Counted from the first letter of the stretch, positions 48,879-58,083 are shown. The stretch: DNA of 64,000 bases from Acinetobacter calcoaceticus (GCF_016508255.1 NZ_JADVKT010000005.1:1-64000), one strand, 5' to 3'. Numbers and translations are program-made. The notes: generated by a model from the sequence alone, not told the origin.

Positions 48879-50153
48879 GTGGAAAAGTCAAAATGCCCTG
48901 AAGTTAGGTTTAAGCGTTTTAACGAAAGTTGGAATCAACAAACTTTAGGCGATATGTTTCTACCATTATCAAATAATACACTCTCAAGAGCTGATTTAAA
49001 CTATGACAATGGTCATATAAAGAATATTCACTATGGTGATATCCTTGTAAAATATGCTGCTGTTCTCGATTGTAGAAATGATAAAATACCATTTATTACG
49101 GACGGTGAAATTTCTGACTTCAAAAACCAATTTTTACAGAGTGGCGATGTTATTTTTGCTGATACAGCAGAAGATGAAACTGTTGGGAAAGCAATTGAAA
49201 TAAGTGCTGTAGATGATAACTATATTGTGTCTGGCCTACATACCATGGCATATCGTCCGAAGATAAAATTATCACCTTATTACTTGGGGCATTACTTCAA
49301 TTCAAATGCCTATCACCATCAACTTTTATCTTTGATGCAAGGCATTAAAGTGTTATCAGTTAGTCGGACGAATCTTGCTAAAACAATTATTAAATATCCT
49401 TCTTCTGTAACAGAACAAACCCAAATTGGCAACTTTTTCCAAAACTTTGATCAATCCATTGCTTTACAAGAAAAGAAACTTAGCCAAACGCAAAACCTCA
49501 AAAAAGCCATGCTGGGAAAAATGTTTCCAAAAGCAGGAAGTATGCAGCCTGAAATTCGTTTAAAGGGGTTTAGTGGGGATTGGAAATATCATGAGCTCAG
49601 AGAGTATTGTGATATGTTCAATGGTGACAGAGGGGGCAATTATCCAAATGCTGACGATATGGTATCTGTTGGAATACCATTTATCAACGCTGGTGATTTG
49701 CAAAATGGCAAAGTAGATATTCAGAATGCAAATAAAATTACAAGAGATAAATATAATCAGCTTAACGGTGCAAAAATCCAGTTTGGCGATATAGTTTACT
49801 GCTTACGAGGAACTCTTGGAAAGAATGCATACATTAATAATTTCACTGAAGGGACAGTGGCATCTTCACTTGTAGTTATTCGACCAAAAAATATTATTGG
49901 TAATTTTCTATTTCAGATTTTAAATTCTGATATTGAGTATCGTCAAAGAACAATTTTTGATGAAGGTGCTGCACAGCCAAATTTATCTGCAAGAAATCTT
50001 GCTGGATTTCTTATTCCTATACCTAGTACTGAAGAGCAGAAAGAAATTGGCAATTTCTTTAAACAGCTCGATGAAATGCTTATTTTACAACAGCAACAGC
50101 TTCAAACCTTAAAAAATCTAAAACAAGCATTTTTAGAAAAAATGTTTGTTTAG
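48879..50153 (+). CDS. hsdS: Type I restriction–modification specificity subunit HsdS
   Basis: The 424-residue specificity subunit has two target-recognition domains (about 12–175 and 225–390). Each is followed by a helical spacer with a repeated sequence: LSQTQNLKKAMLGKMFP (about 208–224) and LQTLKNLKQAFLEKMFV at the C-terminus. The first half begins CPEVRFKRFNESW and the second PEIRLKGFSGDW, the normal duplicated architecture. GTG 48879 is the start (AAAAGGGG upstream); a nearby ATG is in another frame. The recognised sequence cannot be read from the protein. It overlaps no neighbour but is clearly coupled to hsdM. Confidence 0.94.
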   Translation: MEKSKCPEVRFKRFNESWNQQTLGDMFLPLSNNTLSRADLNYDNGHIKNIHYGDILVKYAAVLDCRNDKIPFITDGEISDFKNQFLQSGDVIFADTAEDETVGKAIEISAVDDNYIVSGLHTMAYRPKIKLSPYYLGHYFNSNAYHHQLLSLMQGIKVLSVSRTNLAKTIIKYPSSVTEQTQIGNFFQNFDQSIALQEKKLSQTQNLKKAMLGKMFPKAGSMQPEIRLKGFSGDWKYHELREYCDMFNGDRGGNYPNADDMVSVGIPFINAGDLQNGKVDIQNANKITRDKYNQLNGAKIQFGDIVYCLRGTLGKNAYINNFTEGTVASSLVVIRPKNIIGNFLFQILNSDIEYRQRTIFDEGAAQPNLSARNLAGFLIPIPSTEEQKEIGNFFKQLDEMLILQQQQLQTLKNLKQAFLEKMFV

Positions 50154-50231
50154 CTTATTTAAAATTAGTCGTTTGAAATTTCAGGCGACTAAATACAAAA
50201 CTCCATACCACTTGATAATTCAAAATAGACC

Positions 50232-53200
50232 ATGACATTTAAAACAGAAGCATCATTTGAACAGGCATTTATCGAAACTCTTTTTAACAAGGGCTGGGAA
50301 AGTACGGTTCTAAAAAATCCAACGGAACAGGATTTAATCAACAACTGGGCAAAAATTCTATTTGAAAATAACAGTGGTATAGATCGGCTGAATGGTCAGC
50401 CACTGACCGACTCAGAAATGGCACAAATCATAGAACAAATAAAAACCTTGCGTACACCTTTGGTACTCAATGGCTTTATCAACGGTAAAACAGTTTCAAT
50501 TAAACGGGACAACCCAAATGATGCAACACACTTAGGTAAAGAAATTAGCCTCAGTATTTATGACCGTCAGCAAATTGCGGCTGGAGAAAGCCGTTATCAA
50601 ATTGTACAACAACCCAAATTCCCAACGTCTTCACCGATTTTAAATGATCGACGTGGCGATATTATGTTGCTGATTAACGGTATGCCACTGTTTCATATCG
50701 AATTGAAACGCTCTGGTGTCCCTGTCAGTCAGGCAGCACATCAAATCGAAAACTATGCCCGTTCAGGTATTTTCTCTGGACTATTTTCATTGGTACAAAT
50801 CTTTGTTGCAATGAATCCTAGAGAAACTAAATACTTTGCTAATCCTGGTCCAGATGGAGTTTTTAATTCAAATTATTACTTCAATTGGGCCGATTTTAAT
50901 AATGAACCAGTCAATTATTGGAAAGACATTGCCACGCATTTGCTTTCTATTCCTATGGCACATCAGCTTATTGGTTTTTACACCGTAGCGGATAAAACAG
51001 ATGGTATTTTAAAGGTGATGCGCAGTTATCAATACTTTGCTGTACGAGCGATTTCAGATCGTGTAGCACGTATTGAGTGGGATGGGCGAGATCGGCTAGG
51101 TGGGTATATATGGCATACCACAGGTTCGGGTAAAACCATGACCAGTTTTAAATCAGCCTACCTCATCGCCACCTCTAAAGATGCAGAAAAAGTAATTTTC
51201 CTTATGGATCGTATTGAACTAGGTACTCAGTCATTAGAACAATACAACAACTTTGCCGATACGGATGATTTTGTAAAGTCTACAGAAAATACTTATGCAT
51301 TGATTAACAAGCTGAAGAGCAATAATCCAAATGAGGTATTGATTGTTAGCTCTATTCAAAAAATGAGTAATATCAAACAGGAAGAAGGTGGACTCAAAGC
51401 ACATGATATTGAGCAGATGCAGAAAAAACGCATCGTCATTATTGTGGACGAAGCACACCGTTCAACCTTTGGTGATATGCTGATTACAATTAAAGAAACC
51501 TTTCCTCAGGCAGTCTTCTTTGGTTTTACTGGCACACCTATTCAAGACGAAAATGAAAAAAAAATGAATACCACAGCAACAGTATTCGGTCATGAGTTGC
51601 ACCGTTATAGTATCGCTGATGGCATTCGAGATAAAAATGTACTCGGTTTTGATCCTTACCTGATTTCAACTTATAAAGATTCAAAATTACGTGAAGCCGT
51701 GGCTTTGGATGAGGCAAAAGCCAATACAATTAAAGAAGCTTTAGACGATCCTAAAAAGAAAGAAATCTACTTACGTTTTATGGATAAAAGTCAGGTTGCT
51801 ATGGCAGGTCATTGGGACAAAGCCAATAACTATATCAAAGGGATTGAGGATTACATACCGACAGAGCAGTATCGTCGTCCAGCACATCAAAATAAAGTCG
51901 TTGAGGATATTTTAGAAAACTGGATTCAATATAGCCAAAATAATAAATTTCATGGCATGTTTGCGACCAGTAGTATTAGCGAGGCAATTGAATATTATCG
52001 CTTATTTAAGAAGCATAAACCTGAGCTAAAAATTACGGCGCTGTTTGATCCAAATATTGATAATAACGAAAATGCTAAATTCAAAGAAGATGGTTTAGTT
52101 GAGATCATCAGTGACTATAACATACGCTATGGCATGGAGTTCAGCCTAGCCACCCATGCCAAAATGAAGCGTGATATTGCAGACCGTTTAGCCCATAAAG
52201 AGTTATACAAACGTGTAGAACATACCCCCGAAAAACAGCTTGATCTACTGATTGTCGTTGATCAAATGCTAACAGGTTTTGACTCTAAATGGGTCAATAC
52301 TTTGTACTTGGATAAAATGCTTGAATATGCAAACTTGATTCAAGCATTCTCACGTACTAACCGCTTATTTGGTAAAGATAAGCCATTCGGTATCATTCGA
52401 TATTACCGACGTCCGCATACGATGAAACGTAATATTGATTCGGCTGTAAAGTTGTATTCAGGCGATAAACCTTTGGCTTTATTTGTAGATAAACTGCAAG
52501 ATAACTTAAAAAAATTAAATTCAAATTTTGTTGATATAGAACAATTGTTTAAAAGTGCGAGTATCGAAAACTTTGAAAAGTTACCTGAAGACAAAGAGGC
52601 CTGTGGTCAGTTTGCAAAGCTATTTAAACAATTTAATGAGCATTTGGAAGCTGCAAAAATTCAGGGCTTTAATTGGAATACACTCTCATATAGCTTTAAT
52701 AATAAAGACTTAAATGGCTTACCTGTTCCTGTGCTAATAGATGAGCAGACTTATTTGATTCTAGCTTTGCGTTATAAGGAGTTATTTTCTGAAGGGGGAA
52801 GTGGTGGCGGTGGTGGAGGTGTTCCATTTGAAATTGAAGGTTATTTGACAGAGATTGATACTGATAAGATTGATTCGGACTATATGAATAGCCGATTCAC
52901 TAAATACTTAAAAGCACTTTACGAAGGTGAAAAGGTAGCATCTGTTGAACAAGCTCTAAATGAATTACATAAAAGTTTTGCAGCTTTGACGCATGATGAA
53001 CAGAAAATTGCAAATATCTTTTTACATGATGTTCAACGTGGCGATGTGAAATTAATAGAGGGAAAAACTTTTAGAGATTACATCACTGAGTATCAGTTTA
53101 AAGCTAAAGAAGATGAAATATATGAGTTAGTTAGTTCATTCGGCTTGGATGAGTCAATGCTAAGAAAAATATTAAGTGCACATGTTACTGAAAACAATAT

Positions 53201-53360
53201 TGATGAGTTTGGGCGTTTTGGAGAATTGTTGAATTCTGTGGATAGTGCTAAAGCAAAGCAGTATTTTGAAAAGAAGGAAGGGCAAATAATCCCAGCCTTT
53301 AAGGTTAAAGTAAAAACCGATAAACTTTTAAGAGAGTTTATTTTAACTAATAAAAAATAG
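50232..53360 (+). CDS. hsdR: Type I restriction endonuclease subunit HsdR
   Basis: The 1042-residue motor/nuclease. The N-terminal PD-(D/E)xK nuclease has RRGDIMLLINGMPLFHIELK (Asp near 143, ELK near 157–159). The SF2 translocase has Walker A TTGSGKTM (about 296–303), DEAH (406–409), the GFTGTPIQ motif, and VVDQMLTGFDSKWVNTLYLD. Near residues 854–866 a Gly/Ser run (EGGSGGGGGGV) forms an unusual natural linker to the C-terminal helical domain, which binds HsdM. It begins 78 bases after hsdS and ends the M–S–R operon. Confidence 0.95.
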   Translation: MTFKTEASFEQAFIETLFNKGWESTVLKNPTEQDLINNWAKILFENNSGIDRLNGQPLTDSEMAQIIEQIKTLRTPLVLNGFINGKTVSIKRDNPNDATHLGKEISLSIYDRQQIAAGESRYQIVQQPKFPTSSPILNDRRGDIMLLINGMPLFHIELKRSGVPVSQAAHQIENYARSGIFSGLFSLVQIFVAMNPRETKYFANPGPDGVFNSNYYFNWADFNNEPVNYWKDIATHLLSIPMAHQLIGFYTVADKTDGILKVMRSYQYFAVRAISDRVARIEWDGRDRLGGYIWHTTGSGKTMTSFKSAYLIATSKDAEKVIFLMDRIELGTQSLEQYNNFADTDDFVKSTENTYALINKLKSNNPNEVLIVSSIQKMSNIKQEEGGLKAHDIEQMQKKRIVIIVDEAHRSTFGDMLITIKETFPQAVFFGFTGTPIQDENEKKMNTTATVFGHELHRYSIADGIRDKNVLGFDPYLISTYKDSKLREAVALDEAKANTIKEALDDPKKKEIYLRFMDKSQVAMAGHWDKANNYIKGIEDYIPTEQYRRPAHQNKVVEDILENWIQYSQNNKFHGMFATSSISEAIEYYRLFKKHKPELKITALFDPNIDNNENAKFKEDGLVEIISDYNIRYGMEFSLATHAKMKRDIADRLAHKELYKRVEHTPEKQLDLLIVVDQMLTGFDSKWVNTLYLDKMLEYANLIQAFSRTNRLFGKDKPFGIIRYYRRPHTMKRNIDSAVKLYSGDKPLALFVDKLQDNLKKLNSNFVDIEQLFKSASIENFEKLPEDKEACGQFAKLFKQFNEHLEAAKIQGFNWNTLSYSFNNKDLNGLPVPVLIDEQTYLILALRYKELFSEGGSGGGGGGVPFEIEGYLTEIDTDKIDSDYMNSRFTKYLKALYEGEKVASVEQALNELHKSFAALTHDEQKIANIFLHDVQRGDVKLIEGKTFRDYITEYQFKAKEDEIYELVSSFGLDESMLRKILSAHVTENNIDEFGRFGELLNSVDSAKAKQYFEKKEGQIIPAFKVKVKTDKLLREFILTNKK

Positions 53361-53417
53361 TTTTTGATCGTGATGTGATGAACTCAATTTGATTGCAGTA
53401 CTTTAGAGGGGAAAGCA

Positions 53418-54329
53418 GTGGGACAAGGTAAAAGTGTTAAGTTATTTTTAGTTGATGGAACACCTAATGGGATTTTAACAGCTGAAATTATTAACTGGAT
53501 AGGACATGTGCTTTCTGCCCCTCGTAGTAAATTGGCAGAGTTGATCCAGCGTGATGAATGTACAAAAACAGGTGTATATTTTCTCATTAGCCATGATCCA
53601 GAAAATCCATTATATCCAAGAGTTTATATTGGGGAATCGGATGATGTCGCTAATCGTTTAAAACAACATAATCGAACAGAAGAAAGTGGTGGAAAAGATT
53701 TCTGGGAAAAGGTTTGTTTAGTTACAAGCAAAGACCAGAATCTGACTAAAGCTCATATCAAATATCTTGAAAGTCGTTTGATGGATATTGCTAAACGGAA
53801 TGGACAATGTCAGCTCGAAAATGGTACAGCACATAGTTATAGTCGCTTACCTGAGTCAGATATTGCTGATATGGAATTTTTTTTAGAGCAAATACAAATT
53901 GTTTTACCTGTATTAGGTTATGATTTTCTAAAAGATTTAAAAAGACCTAGCTATCAACAATACTTATCAAAAACACATAGTTTTGTAGAACCTGAGATTG
54001 ATAAAACAGCAAACTTTTATTTATCTAGTCGTGAAGTAGATGCTAAAGCACAAGAAATAGATGGAGAGTTTTTTGTTCTAAAAGGTTCCCAAGTAAAAAG
54101 AGTATCCTCTTCTACCTTTAATTATACAAAATTGCGTAACTATTTAATTGAAAATGGAATTATTGACTCTAAAGATTTTACTTTTAACCAAGATTATTTG
54201 TTTAGTAGCCCATCTGCAGCATCTGGTGTAATTCAAGGCCGTTCATCAAATGGACGAAAAGAGTGGAAAGAAATAAATACTCATTTAACTTATGCAGAGT
54301 GGCAGCAAAAACAAGTAGATAGTGCATAA
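53418..54329 (+). CDS. GIY-YIG nuclease-domain protein with C-terminal DUF4357-like region
   Basis: A 303-residue protein with a GIY-YIG-type nuclease core: TGVYFLIS near residue 51, RVYIGESDDVANRLKQH near 70, and a downstream KAHIKYLESRLMDIAKR containing the conserved Glu. The C-terminal ~70 residues (ending AEWQQKQVD) resemble DUF4357, often attached to such nucleases. GTG 53418 is well served by AGAGGGGAAA. It lies 57 bases after hsdR on the same strand and is probably part of the restriction cassette, perhaps an auxiliary nuclease. Activity is inferred. Confidence 0.82.
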   Translation: MGQGKSVKLFLVDGTPNGILTAEIINWIGHVLSAPRSKLAELIQRDECTKTGVYFLISHDPENPLYPRVYIGESDDVANRLKQHNRTEESGGKDFWEKVCLVTSKDQNLTKAHIKYLESRLMDIAKRNGQCQLENGTAHSYSRLPESDIADMEFFLEQIQIVLPVLGYDFLKDLKRPSYQQYLSKTHSFVEPEIDKTANFYLSSREVDAKAQEIDGEFFVLKGSQVKRVSSSTFNYTKLRNYLIENGIIDSKDFTFNQDYLFSSPSAASGVIQGRSSNGRKEWKEINTHLTYAEWQQKQVDSA

Positions 54330-54387
54330 GTTTAGATAGTAGAAATAAAAATTTAATTGATTTTTTCTAATTATGAGTCCTTTTTAA

Positions 54388-54460
54388 CAAACAGAACTTT
54401 ACTTTTTATTGATCTGAAGGGACACAAGCATATTGCAACATACAAGGGACAAAGGTATTC
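54388..54460 (+). repeat. Degenerate copy of intergenic repeat (copy A)
   Basis: CAAACAGAACTTTACTTTTT, followed by GATCTGAAGG and TTGCAACATAC, resembles the repeat at 55612 (ACAACAGAACTTTAATTTTT, then GATTTAAAG and TTGCAATAC). The similarity runs about 70 bases with small gaps. Origin unknown. Confidence 0.45.
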
Positions 54461-54502
54461 CAAAGGAGACAATTAGCTAAACAATATGTGAAAACATACT
54501 CT

Positions 54503-54569
54503 GAAATTTGGGGAAATTTCAAAAGATGATTACTCCGCTGGGGAGCGGTTTAAGAAAAGGGTAATCATT
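54503..54569 (+). other. Two consecutive hairpins before membrane gene
   Basis: GAAATTT-GGGG-AAATTTC (54503–54520) is a perfect hairpin. It is followed by ATGATTAC (54526–54533) pairing with GTAATCAT (54561–54568), enclosing CCGCT-GGGG-AGCGG. They lie 37–100 bases upstream of the membrane gene and could be a leader structure or a terminator for the GIY-YIG gene, although no T run follows directly. Confidence 0.45.
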
Positions 54570-54605
54570 CATTTTTAAATAATTTATAAGTTTTGGTTAG
54601 ATCAA

Positions 54606-55556
54606 ATGAACAACTTAATAACGAGATTTTTAAATAATCTGGGGCAGTGGCATGAAACAGCACTCACAATGACTAAAGCCATTATTGCTATAGGTATACT
54701 ATGCTTAGTTGCATATTTAGTGACGATTAGCTATATCCCTTCGGAAATTAGCTTTGGTGATACGCTCATTTTTTTACTGATTTTTGCAGCATGTTCTATT
54801 ATTTATGCGGGGCTAAGCACGATTTTGTTTTTCTTTGGTATTTCCTTAGTTCCAGTGACATATATCATCTTTAGTGTGGTTGATAAGTATTTACCACCTC
54901 ATATCAGAATTGGACAAAAACTGCCATTTCCAAAGATTAGCATTACCACATTGGCTGCATCCCTTTATCTGTTATATGTTATTCATAGTTTGTTTTTATT
55001 GCATTGGAAAATCAATCTTTACATAGGTATTACCGTATTTTTTATTGCCTTTACTTATTATCCTTTTTATATCAACCGACAGAAGATTAAAGAATTCCGT
55101 ATAAAGTTTGAGAATTTACAAGATATTATTGATGACCCTGATGCAAGTGACCATCTTAAAACATTTGCAATAAAGAAATTCAAGAGATTAGAAACGCATA
55201 TTAATGATAGCTTACAAGTCGCCATTGTTTTGATTTTGATACCACTTACCCCCATGTTTTTTATTGAAGAGGTTGGTAACACGTTTCTAAACTATGCCAT
55301 GCAAAAAACTGGTGTAAGAGTAGAAAAAGCGACTTTATACATCAAAGAACCTTATGCAAATTTAATTGCACTACCAAAATCAACCACTAAAGAATTGAGT
55401 CAGTATAAAACCTTTATTTTTAAAGATGTTAAAGTATTATTTCAAGGCATTGGTAAAAGCACTTTAGTTTCTTACAAAGTGAAAGATATTGAAAAGCAGT
55501 TAGTGATTCCTAATGACTATATTACTGTAGAGCGAACTCAAAAGGCCGATAAGTAA
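54606..55556 (+). CDS. Unrecognised multi-span membrane protein in defence island
   Basis: A 316-residue protein I do not recognise. Hydrophobic segments occur near 22–45, 54–92, 113–133 and 136–153, then a basic helical soluble stretch (about 155–198), another hydrophobic segment near 202–222, and a ~90-residue C-terminal soluble domain. It has no lipobox or known catalytic motif. The ribosome site is weak. It follows the restriction cassette by about 280 bases with hairpins between, so it may be a separate unit. Membrane proteins beside nucleases are common in defence islands, but a defence role here is only context-based. Confidence 0.65.
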   Translation: MNNLITRFLNNLGQWHETALTMTKAIIAIGILCLVAYLVTISYIPSEISFGDTLIFLLIFAACSIIYAGLSTILFFFGISLVPVTYIIFSVVDKYLPPHIRIGQKLPFPKISITTLAASLYLLYVIHSLFLLHWKINLYIGITVFFIAFTYYPFYINRQKIKEFRIKFENLQDIIDDPDASDHLKTFAIKKFKRLETHINDSLQVAIVLILIPLTPMFFIEEVGNTFLNYAMQKTGVRVEKATLYIKEPYANLIALPKSTTKELSQYKTFIFKDVKVLFQGIGKSTLVSYKVKDIEKQLVIPNDYITVERTQKADK

Positions 55557-55598
55557 AGTTATATCTTAGTCATTATTAATCAGTTAGCTTTCCCCCCA

Positions 55599-55652
55599 AG
55601 GCCCCCGTGCTACAACAGAACTTTAATTTTTTGCGCTGATTTAAAGTAAGAC
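55599..55652 (+). repeat. Imperfect 54-base direct repeat, copy B (left of metabolic block)
   Basis: AGGCCCCCGTGCTACAACAG and the following AACTTTAATTTTTTGCG match the copy at 62184 at 49 of 54 positions by eye, without gaps. The two same-orientation copies bracket the block from the alpha/beta hydrolase to the AraC gene. Confidence 0.8.
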
Positions 55653-55821
55653 ACCTTTGCAATACAGAGATAAAGGGGCTAAGCCAACCGTTTAGGCCCT
55701 AAAGCCTAAATTTTAAATAAAATAATTAAAAGGGAGAGGGGTTAATTTAAAAATAGTCATGCCCAACTCCTTAGAATTTATGGAGCTCTATCCTTAAGAA
55801 TCACAGTCAATTAATTAGGGT

Positions 55822-55884
55822 GGTAGAACGAAAAAGAGGGACAAGTTGGCTTCAAGAACCCAACACGTCTGGAAGTGTCCTACC
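55822..55884. other. Candidate branched RNA fold
   Basis: GGTA / TACC and GGGACA / TGTCC(T) close a structure containing a hairpin GTTGG / CCAAC and a short CAC / GTG arm. It could be a three-way junction. No promoter or terminator is assigned to it, so chance or decay is possible. Confidence 0.3.
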
Positions 55885-55926
55885 TTTTGAAATAGGAATT
55901 AACAGCGATATAAAAAACAACATTAC

Positions 55927-55964
55927 CCTTCATGATTGATGCTTTATGTAGTTTCTCATGAAGG
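55927..55964. repeat. Perfect 9-base inverted repeat
   Basis: CCTTCATGA at 55927–55935 and TCATGAAGG at 55956–55964, separated by 20 bases. No T run follows. Confidence 0.6.
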
Positions 55965-56052
55965 AAAACCCCAAATTAATATTTCTTTCATAATGGCACA
56001 AAAAGTCAAATCTAAGGCTATCGCTGTCAAGACATTCCTCTGAGTCATAAGA

Positions 56053-56082
56053 TAATCTGATTATAAATTCCTACTCAGATTA
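56053..56082. repeat. Perfect 8-base inverted repeat upstream of alpha/beta hydrolase
   Basis: TAATCTGA (56053–56060) and TCAGATTA (56075–56082) with a 14-base spacer, about 90 bases before the hydrolase start. It could be an operator half-site pair. Confidence 0.5.
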
Positions 56083-56169
56083 GCAATTATTCAATGTGCC
56101 TGTCAGAAATAGAGTATTGCTATTCGCCAGTATGAAATGCATAACCATTACTTTGCTATAGGGATATAC

Positions 56170-57078
56170 ATGAGTACTCAAGCAAAAACATCTAAGCCTG
56201 ATCTATCTGAAAAGTTCAAATTTGAGAGCGAAAATTATTTAGCGCAGCGCATTCAACATTTTAATCATGGTGAATTTGAATTTAAAGTTATTGATACAGG
56301 TCCACTTGATGGTAAGCCAGTAATTTTATTACATGGTTTTCCGGAAGTTGCCAGCAGCTGGGAAAAACTCAGTGATATTTTAATTCAACATGGCTATCGT
56401 ACTTTTGCGATTGAACAGCGTGGCTATAGTAAGCATGCTTCTCCTAAAGGGCGCTTTCAATATCGTATTGATCAACTGGCTGGCGATGTTTATCAATTTA
56501 TTAAAAAGATTCAACAGCCTGTATATTTGATTGGTCATGATTGGGGTTCAATAGTCGCTTGTGAACTTGCAAGACGAAATCCCGAAGTAATTAAACACCT
56601 AACACTAGTATCTGTTCCACATAAGGGCGCTTTTATCCAAGCCATGTTTAGTAGTGCGCAAATTTTTGCATCCTACTATATGGCTTTTTTTCAGTTACCT
56701 GTTATTCCAGAATTTGTGTTTAAAAAAATGCCTAAATTTAAACATTATTTTCTTAAAAACTCTGGAATGACTGATGAGCAAATAGCAGATTTTAATCAAA
56801 ATTTTATTGAGGAAGATCGTATCGGTACGGCAATTAATTGGTATCGAAGTATGCCGCTGACATCTCCAAGATCAATCTTTCAAAAAATCACTGTACCCAC
56901 ATTATTTGTCTGGGGAAAAAAAGATATTGCCGTATGGGAAAAAAGTGCTCACCTAAATAAAAAATATTTTAGCAACACTTATCGTGAAGCATTTTTAGAT
57001 GCTACGCACTGGATTCCTAACCAAAATGCTCAAGAATTAAGTCTGCATTTTTTTAATGCAGTCAAAGTGGGAGAATAG
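56170..57078 (+). CDS. Alpha/beta-fold hydrolase (epoxide-hydrolase-like)
   Basis: A 302-residue alpha/beta hydrolase. The oxyanion motif is LHGFPEVASSW, the nucleophile elbow GHDWGS places an Asp at the nucleophile position (as in epoxide hydrolases and haloalkane dehalogenases rather than serine esterases), and the C-terminal DATHWIP supplies the His. ATG 56170 (MSTQAKTSKPD) follows TAGGGA; an in-frame upstream start at 56137 is less likely. It is followed after two bases by the third PF10118 protein, so they form an operon. With the Baeyer–Villiger-type monooxygenase opposite, a role in a shared degradation or detoxification route is plausible. Confidence 0.86.
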   Translation: MSTQAKTSKPDLSEKFKFESENYLAQRIQHFNHGEFEFKVIDTGPLDGKPVILLHGFPEVASSWEKLSDILIQHGYRTFAIEQRGYSKHASPKGRFQYRIDQLAGDVYQFIKKIQQPVYLIGHDWGSIVACELARRNPEVIKHLTLVSVPHKGAFIQAMFSSAQIFASYYMAFFQLPVIPEFVFKKMPKFKHYFLKNSGMTDEQIADFNQNFIEEDRIGTAINWYRSMPLTSPRSIFQKITVPTLFVWGKKDIAVWEKSAHLNKKYFSNTYREAFLDATHWIPNQNAQELSLHFFNAVKVGE

Positions 57079-57080
57079 AT

Positions 57081-58019
57081 ATGCATCCATTACAACGTTT
57101 AGAAAATCACACGATTAAACAGCGCAAAGTAAAGTTTGATTTCAGTCAAACTCCACACTACTGGATTTATGACAATCCATTTGCAACTCATTTAATTAAT
57201 GCTGTGCATTTAATCCTCCCTGTAGGTGAGCTTTGGATGTGTCGTGTATTTAATCAAGCATTACCTTTTGTGACTGATGAAAAATTACGTTCTGATGTCA
57301 AAGGTTTTATTGCCCAAGAAGCACATCATGCTGCTGCCCATAAGGTCGCACAGGATTATTTACGTCATTACGGCTATGATATTGACGGACTATTAAACTA
57401 TATAGAACTAGCTTTTAAAAAGTTAGGAGTTGATTCACCACTCGGTTTAACTTTACCTAAAAGCTTGCAGCCTCACTGGCTTACTGTAAGGGTGGGTATT
57501 GCAGCATCAGTTGAGCATTTTACTTCAATGTTAGGTACTTGGTGTTTAGATACACAGCCTTGGCAGGAGCAAATGGCTGATGAGGCCATGTCAGATTTGT
57601 TTGTTTGGCATCTTGCCGAAGAAGTCGAACATCGTAGTGTCGCTTTTGATTTATATATGCATTTATGTGGTGAGGAAAATAAAAACTTTGCGTATCTCCA
57701 ACGTCAAGCAATTATGGCTGCTGTTGCACCATCCTTTATTATGATTTTGCATCATTGCTTTAAAAGTTTGGCCAAGGGTGATAGAGAACTTAATGTTCCT
57801 CTAAAACTTGATTTGTTCAATGTGGCGAAGCAATCAGTCATTGAAAATGCAAGATCTAAACAAGTGCCTAGTTTTGTTGAAATGGTGGGCAGTTTAAAAC
57901 GTTGGATCAGACCGAGTTACCATCCATATTATGAGGGTGACACAGCAAAAGCATTACAAGTGATGGAAAATTCTTCGGCAGTCAAAGCACTTAAAGCAGC
58001 CGCCCTTGCTACTGCTTAA
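57081..58019 (+). CDS. PF10118-type predicted metal-dependent hydrolase (probable diiron protein), paralog 3
   Basis: The 312-residue product is a more distant relative of the two genes near tuf. The opening differs, but the core pattern is kept: E50 (GELWM), E80xxH83 (AQEAHH) with H87, E145-H146 (VEHFT), H177 and E181xxH184 in EEVEHRSVAFDLY. Conservation of these positions across divergent copies argues that they bind metal, most simply a diiron centre. It is translationally coupled to the hydrolase upstream (two-base gap) and ends the operon at a terminator. Reaction unknown; fatty-acid or hydrophobic substrate oxidation would fit its neighbours. Confidence 0.8.
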   Translation: MHPLQRLENHTIKQRKVKFDFSQTPHYWIYDNPFATHLINAVHLILPVGELWMCRVFNQALPFVTDEKLRSDVKGFIAQEAHHAAAHKVAQDYLRHYGYDIDGLLNYIELAFKKLGVDSPLGLTLPKSLQPHWLTVRVGIAASVEHFTSMLGTWCLDTQPWQEQMADEAMSDLFVWHLAEEVEHRSVAFDLYMHLCGEENKNFAYLQRQAIMAAVAPSFIMILHHCFKSLAKGDRELNVPLKLDLFNVAKQSVIENARSKQVPSFVEMVGSLKRWIRPSYHPYYEGDTAKALQVMENSSAVKALKAAALATA

Positions 58020-58083
58020 AGGCTATATGGTTAAAAGAGCTTTCAAGTGATGCAAAGTGTTTTCTAACCTTTAGTCAAATCCT

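Larger units (their letters stand above)
55557..56169. other. 613-base gene-free stretch rich in inverted repeats
   Basis: No coding frame with a ribosome site or recognisable product is seen. It contains the direct repeat copy B (55599–55652), a branched fold (55822–55884), a perfect 9-base inverted repeat (55927–55964) and a perfect 8-base inverted repeat (56053–56082). It may be decayed mobile DNA or hold a structured RNA. Confidence 0.55.

Noticed and set aside
55822..55884. tRNA remnant
   Set aside because: The fold has a tRNA-like outline but lacks the T-loop GTTCRA, a proper anticodon stem and a CCA end.
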